Source: Methylomonas sp. (GTDB lineage: Bacteria; Pseudomonadota; Gammaproteobacteria; Methylococcales; Methylomonadaceae). From it: a stretch of 8,267 bases of DNA. The translations under genes were made by a program, and so were the position numbers. A model generated the notes under the pieces. It did not search any database and was not told where the DNA came from. It was given only the letters and a program-made list of their open reading frames with translations. Below are positions 5,703 through 8,267 of this stretch, one piece after another (the stretch's first letter is position 1; the number at the start of each line of letters is the position of its first letter). The stretch spans positions 1 to 8,267 of the forward strand of contig JALXCS010000054.1 in assembly GCA_026990815.1 (NCBI GenBank). Direction: 5' to 3'.

Positions 5703-6816
5703 TATTTTGTTACTTGTTTTATTATTTTTATCACCTTTTGCTTGGAGCCATAAAGCCAGTGATAGTTTTCTTAATTTATCAGCAGAGCAAAATGTTATTT
5801 CAGGGCGTTGGGATATTGCTTTAAGAGATTTGGAATTCGCGCTAGGCTTGGATGAAGATAATAATGGTGCAATAACGTGGCAAGAACTTCGTAATCAATC
5901 TCAGATTATTGAAAATTATGCATTTTCTCAATTGCAAGTTAAAAATCGAACAGATGTGTGCACTAGAGAAATGCATTCATTACAAGTGGACTACCATACC
6001 GATGGAGCATATGCAGTGCTGAATTTTGACCTGTATTGTTCACAAAGCATTGCTGAATTGAATATTAATTACCAGTTGTTTTTTGATTTAGATCCTACCC
6101 ATAGAGGGTTATTACAAATCAGAAAAAGTAACTTTAGTGAGTTTGTGGTTTTTAGCCCGGATCATCAGCAAGAAAATTTTACCTTAGGCCAATCGAATCA
6201 TTGGCAAAGCTTACGTCAGTTTGTCGCAGAAGGCATTTGGCATATTTGGGCTGGATATGACCATCTGTTATTTTTAATTTGCTTGCTATTACCTTCGGTG
6301 GTTAGAAAAACCTCGATAGGTTGGGAGCAAAAAGATTATCTCAGAAATATACTTTGGCAAGTGGGAAAAATCGTTACTGCTTTTACAATTGCCCATTCTA
6401 TTACCTTGATATTGGCAGTGCTACAGCTAGTTAGCTTGCCATCTCGTCTGGTTGAGTCAGCGATTGCCTGTTCCGTTATTTTGGTTGCTGTTAACAATCT
6501 GTATCCATTTTTTCGAGAAAAGGCATGGTCTGTAGCATTTGCCTTTGGTCTAATCCATGGTTTTGGCTTTGCTAGCGTTCTCAGTAGTATGGATTTAACT
6601 TCGGGAGGCCTGGGTGTTGCCTTGTTTGGTTTTAATTTAGGGGTTGAGGTAGGCCAATTGGCCATTGTAGCGATTATTTTACCAAGCGCTTATTTTTTAA
6701 GGAGTTCTTGGTTTTATCAACGCATGATTTTACAGGCGGGTTCACTGGCTATCATGATGTTGGCGGTAATTTGGTTTTTACAAAGAGCGCTTGATTTGCG
6801 TATTTATGAGGCTTAG
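5692..6816 (+). CDS. HupE/UreJ_2-type membrane protein with periplasmic EF-hand loop
   Basis: The chosen ATG at 5692 has GGGGGA five bases upstream; the ATG at 5686 would abut that site. The product is 374 residues. A signal peptide (cleavage probably after AWS, residue 19) leaves a mature N-terminus starting HKASDSFLNL. The soluble region (about 20-170) contains a canonical EF-hand loop, D54-E-D-N-N-G-A-I-T-W-Q-E65, with all Ca-ligand positions suitable, and two cysteines (C90, C116) that could pair. The C-terminal half has about six membrane helices (roughly 176-201, 222-245, 251-273, 279-298, 305-335, 341-364). HupE/UreJ-type motifs include H184-I-W-A-G-Y-D-H191-L-L-F-L, T-I-A-H235-S-I-T-L, H289-G-F-G-F-A and G-V-E319-V-G-Q. 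Smaller HupE/UreJ proteins are linked to nickel or cobalt uptake; no hydrogenase or urease genes are nearby, so the substrate here is unknown. It probably works with the preceding TPR and DUF4331 proteins. Confidence 0.83.
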   Translation: MKSNILLLVLLFLSPFAWSHKASDSFLNLSAEQNVISGRWDIALRDLEFALGLDEDNNGAITWQELRNQSQIIENYAFSQLQVKNRTDVCTREMHSLQVDYHTDGAYAVLNFDLYCSQSIAELNINYQLFFDLDPTHRGLLQIRKSNFSEFVVFSPDHQQENFTLGQSNHWQSLRQFVAEGIWHIWAGYDHLLFLICLLLPSVVRKTSIGWEQKDYLRNILWQVGKIVTAFTIAHSITLILAVLQLVSLPSRLVESAIACSVILVAVNNLYPFFREKAWSVAFAFGLIHGFGFASVLSSMDLTSGGLGVALFGFNLGVEVGQLAIVAIILPSAYFLRSSWFYQRMILQAGSLAIMMLAVIWFLQRALDLRIYEA

Positions 6817-6862
6817 AAAATGTGGCGGATTGTTTTTTTAAGGTGATTCAGGTATTGTCAAG

Positions 6863-7552
6863 ATGGTTAAAGAAACGGATGTAACGACTCAAAAAACGCC
6901 TTTGGTACAAGAACAGATTTCGGCTAAAAGGTTACAAAGTCACAATTTATCATTAGGTGCGATCCATTTGACTACAGAAGATCTGGCAATCTGTCTTGCG
7001 CAAATTCAGGAACAAAATGAAGATGCTTTGAGTCACTTTTATGACCTGACAATCAATCGCGTCTATGGGTTGGCTTTGAGAATAACCGGTAAAGCGGAAG
7101 AAGCTGAGGAGGTAGTTTCTGATGTCTATTTTCAAGTTTGGGGGCAGGCTGATCGCTATCGGGAGGAAAAAGCTTCAATTATGGCTTGGTTACTGAATAT
7201 TTGCCGCAGTCGGGCAATTGATCGACTGAGAAAGCAAAGGCAATCCAGCCCAGAAATTTCAGATAGCGAATGTTCTGATTCTATTGCTTTAGTGGCAACG
7301 CCTGAGTATCTGTTAGCGAATACTCAGCAACATTCATTAATCCATCAAGCATTGCAAAAGTTATCATCAGTTCAGCGGCAATTGTTGTCGCTAGCCTTTT
7401 TTCGAGGCATGACTTATCAGGAGATTGCAGATTTTATTGAGATGCCTTTGGGTACAGTTAAAAGTCACATTCGTCGGAGTTTAATAGAATTAAGAATGGA
7501 GCCGGAATTGCGAAATTATTACGGTTCAAATGAAGGGGTAAATCATGACTAA
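6863..7552 (+). CDS. ECF-type RNA polymerase sigma factor
   Basis: A 229-residue sigma-70 family protein with the two-domain ECF layout. Sigma region 2 spans about 56-126: F59-Y-D-L-T-I-N-R-V-Y-G-L-A-L-R-I, then A81-E-E-V-V-S-D-V-Y-F-Q-V-W, and the -10-recognising helix A-W-L-L-N-I-C-R-S-R-A-I-D-R-L-R. Region 4 spans about 157-212: L-x2-V-Q-R-Q-L-L-S-L-A-F-F-R-G-M-T-Y-Q-E-I-A, then G197-T-V-K-S-H-I-R-R-S as the -35 helix-turn-helix. By motif it resembles SigK/RpoE-ChrR-type ECFs. The first 35 or so residues are an unusual polar extension. The ATG at 6863 has only a weak site, and an alternative TTG at 6968, with AGGTG at 6955-6959, would remove the extension. It follows the HupE-like gene by 46 bases and overlaps the cupin gene by 8 bases (ATGACTAA), as expected for a sigma factor and its regulator. 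Confidence 0.88.
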   Translation: MVKETDVTTQKTPLVQEQISAKRLQSHNLSLGAIHLTTEDLAICLAQIQEQNEDALSHFYDLTINRVYGLALRITGKAEEAEEVVSDVYFQVWGQADRYREEKASIMAWLLNICRSRAIDRLRKQRQSSPEISDSECSDSIALVATPEYLLANTQQHSLIHQALQKLSSVQRQLLSLAFFRGMTYQEIADFIEMPLGTVKSHIRRSLIELRMEPELRNYYGSNEGVNHD

Positions 7553-8012
7553 ACGAGATAAAAAAACAAGTGATATTATTCCCGACGAAATTACTTCTGC
7601 TTTGGCAGAAGCAGTTGAACCGATTGCGCCTCCAGTGGCAAGAGCTTCTGAACTTAAAAAGCGTGTGATGGCGCGAATTCATGGAAAAAAATCATTTGAT
7701 TTAAAAACAATCAAAGCTGAGGAAGGTGAGTGGATTACTCTGATGCCGGGAGTGGAAAAAAAGATTCTAAATGAAAGTGCGGATGGTGAGATTCAGTCAT
7801 ATTTATTGAAAATGGCGCCTGGAGCAACTTTTCCTGCCCATGAGCATGTGGCAGACGAAGAATGTTTAATGCTGGAAGGAGAAGTGATGTTTGGTGATTT
7901 TTGTTTGAAGATTGGGGATTATCATTTAGCAAAAAAAGGCTCCAAACATGGATTGGTTTCAACAGAAAGAGGGGCGATGGCTTTTATTCGAGCTTGCGAT
8001 CCTGTTTTTTAA
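7545..8012 (+). CDS. ChrR-like cupin protein, probable regulator of the adjacent ECF sigma factor
   Basis: A 155-residue cytoplasmic protein whose C-terminal part (about 53-152) is a ChrR-type cupin domain. H99-x-H101-x3-E105 in P-A-H-E-H-V-A-D-E-E, and H135 in K-G-S-K-H-G, match the order and exact spacing of the ChrR cupin zinc ligands (H141, H143, E147, H177 in Rhodobacter sphaeroides ChrR, as I recall them). In ChrR this domain senses singlet oxygen or related oxidants and leads to release of RpoE. The N-terminus (1-50) lacks the H-x3-C-x2-C zinc motif of ChrR's sigma-binding domain, and resembles only its last part, an Ala/Pro-rich linker followed by S35-E-L-K-K-R-V-M-A-R-I. Whether it binds sigma directly is therefore uncertain. 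It might be a cupin-only modulator. Translation is coupled to the sigma gene by an 8-base overlap, with AGGGG upstream of the ATG. Confidence 0.82.
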   Translation: MTKRDKKTSDIIPDEITSALAEAVEPIAPPVARASELKKRVMARIHGKKSFDLKTIKAEEGEWITLMPGVEKKILNESADGEIQSYLLKMAPGATFPAHEHVADEECLMLEGEVMFGDFCLKIGDYHLAKKGSKHGLVSTERGAMAFIRACDPVF

Positions 8013-8107
8013 GTTTGTAAGTAATGGATTTTACTGGTATTCTTAACTTGTTAGGCTGGTAATGACACTTTAGTACAATTTTCTTGAGAATATTAACAGT
8101 TAGAATA

Positions 8108-8152
8108 GCACTCGATACGTTCAAATGTATCGATATTCATAGTGTGTTTTTT
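8108..8152 (+). terminator. Possible intrinsic terminator of the operon
   Basis: TCGATACGT (8112-8120) pairs with ATGTATCGA (8125-8133) over 9 bp, with one G-U pair and a TCAA loop. An outer CACT/AGTG pairing (8109-8112 with 8141-8144, competing at one base) would bring the stem next to a T6 run at 8147-8152. It lies about 100 bases past the cupin stop. The inner stem is separated from the T-run by 13 bases, so without the outer pairing it is not canonical. Confidence 0.38.
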
Positions 8153-8267
8153 CCTGTTTTATTTGATGTGTTTGAGTAGTCTAGGCTTGGTGCTTTAAAG
8201 TCGTAGTAGTCCTCTTCTTGGTGGGTGGCTTGAAATGTTTTTGAAAGGTTGTAGTAAGACTCTAAAG
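8137..8267 (-). CDS. Possible C-terminal end of a gene running in from the right edge
   Basis: On the minus strand, one frame is open from the window edge to a TGA at 8137-8139, giving 42 residues (LESYYNLSKT... ending NKTGKNTL). The other two minus frames and all plus frames are broken by stops here. The composition (acidic E-E-D-Y-Y-D-F, then a polar Asn/Thr/Lys tail) looks protein-like rather than random, and a hairpin begins just after the stop codon. A 42-codon open stretch can still occur by chance. I recognise no family. If real, the gene converges on the cupin operon, and the terminator candidate overlaps its 3' end. Confidence 0.38.
   Translation of the reverse strand, partial: LESYYNLSKTFQATHQEEDYYDFKAPSLDYSNTSNKTGKNTL

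Noticed and set aside
6336..6665. 109-codon minus-strand frame opposite the HupE-like gene
   Set aside because: It is antisense to conserved membrane helices with HupE-type His motifs. Its basic, Pro/Lys-rich product is typical of antisense reading of a membrane protein.
6833..6839. T7 run between the HupE-like and sigma genes as a terminator
   Set aside because: No hairpin precedes it, so operon read-through into the sigma gene is the simpler view.

Overview
This window is an AT-rich stretch (clearly below 45% GC by eye) of a bacterial chromosome, most likely from a low-GC gammaproteobacterium. The indications are Gram-negative envelope genes (SYLF lipid-binding protein, DUF1097 inner-membrane protein, HupE/UreJ-type membrane protein), Shine-Dalgarno-led starts, and a perfect-core CRP/Vfr-type site (TGTGA-N6-TCACA). 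Genus cannot be fixed from the sequence. There are no rRNA or tRNA genes, insertion sequences or CRISPR arrays.

Layout. Bases 1-334 hold no convincing gene, but a 7-bp inverted repeat sits just upstream of a DUF1097 membrane-protein gene (335-862, +). Bases 863-1872 contain no long gene. Two very short hydrophobic reading frames lie there on the minus strand: a 55-codon frame (1041-1208) with a well-placed CRP-type site and -10 box upstream, and a weaker 33-codon frame (1423-1524) with a 20-bp interrupted palindrome upstream. A SYLF/Ysc84-family secreted protein gene follows on the minus strand (1873-2550). Divergent from it runs the main feature, a five-gene plus-strand cluster (2854-8012): DUF4331 secreted protein, secreted TPR protein, HupE/UreJ_2-type protein with a periplasmic EF-hand loop, ECF-type RNA polymerase sigma factor, and a ChrR-like cupin protein. 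At the right edge a minus-strand open frame (8137-8267) may be the end of another gene, and a hairpin plus T-run may terminate the operon.

How it fits together. The last two genes overlap by 8 bp and look like an ECF sigma factor with its cognate regulator. The regulator keeps all four zinc ligands of the ChrR cupin-like domain at identical spacing, but has no H-x3-C-x2-C zinc motif in its short N-terminus. The three upstream genes encode exported or membrane proteins; the second and third overlap, and the first and second are separated by a strong intercistronic hairpin. A GGAAC-N15-CGTA element upstream of the first gene resembles an ECF promoter, so the operon may be the autoregulated target of its own sigma factor. 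The cluster therefore reads as a self-regulated envelope or oxidative-stress module whose effector functions (DUF4331, TPR, HupE-like) are undefined.
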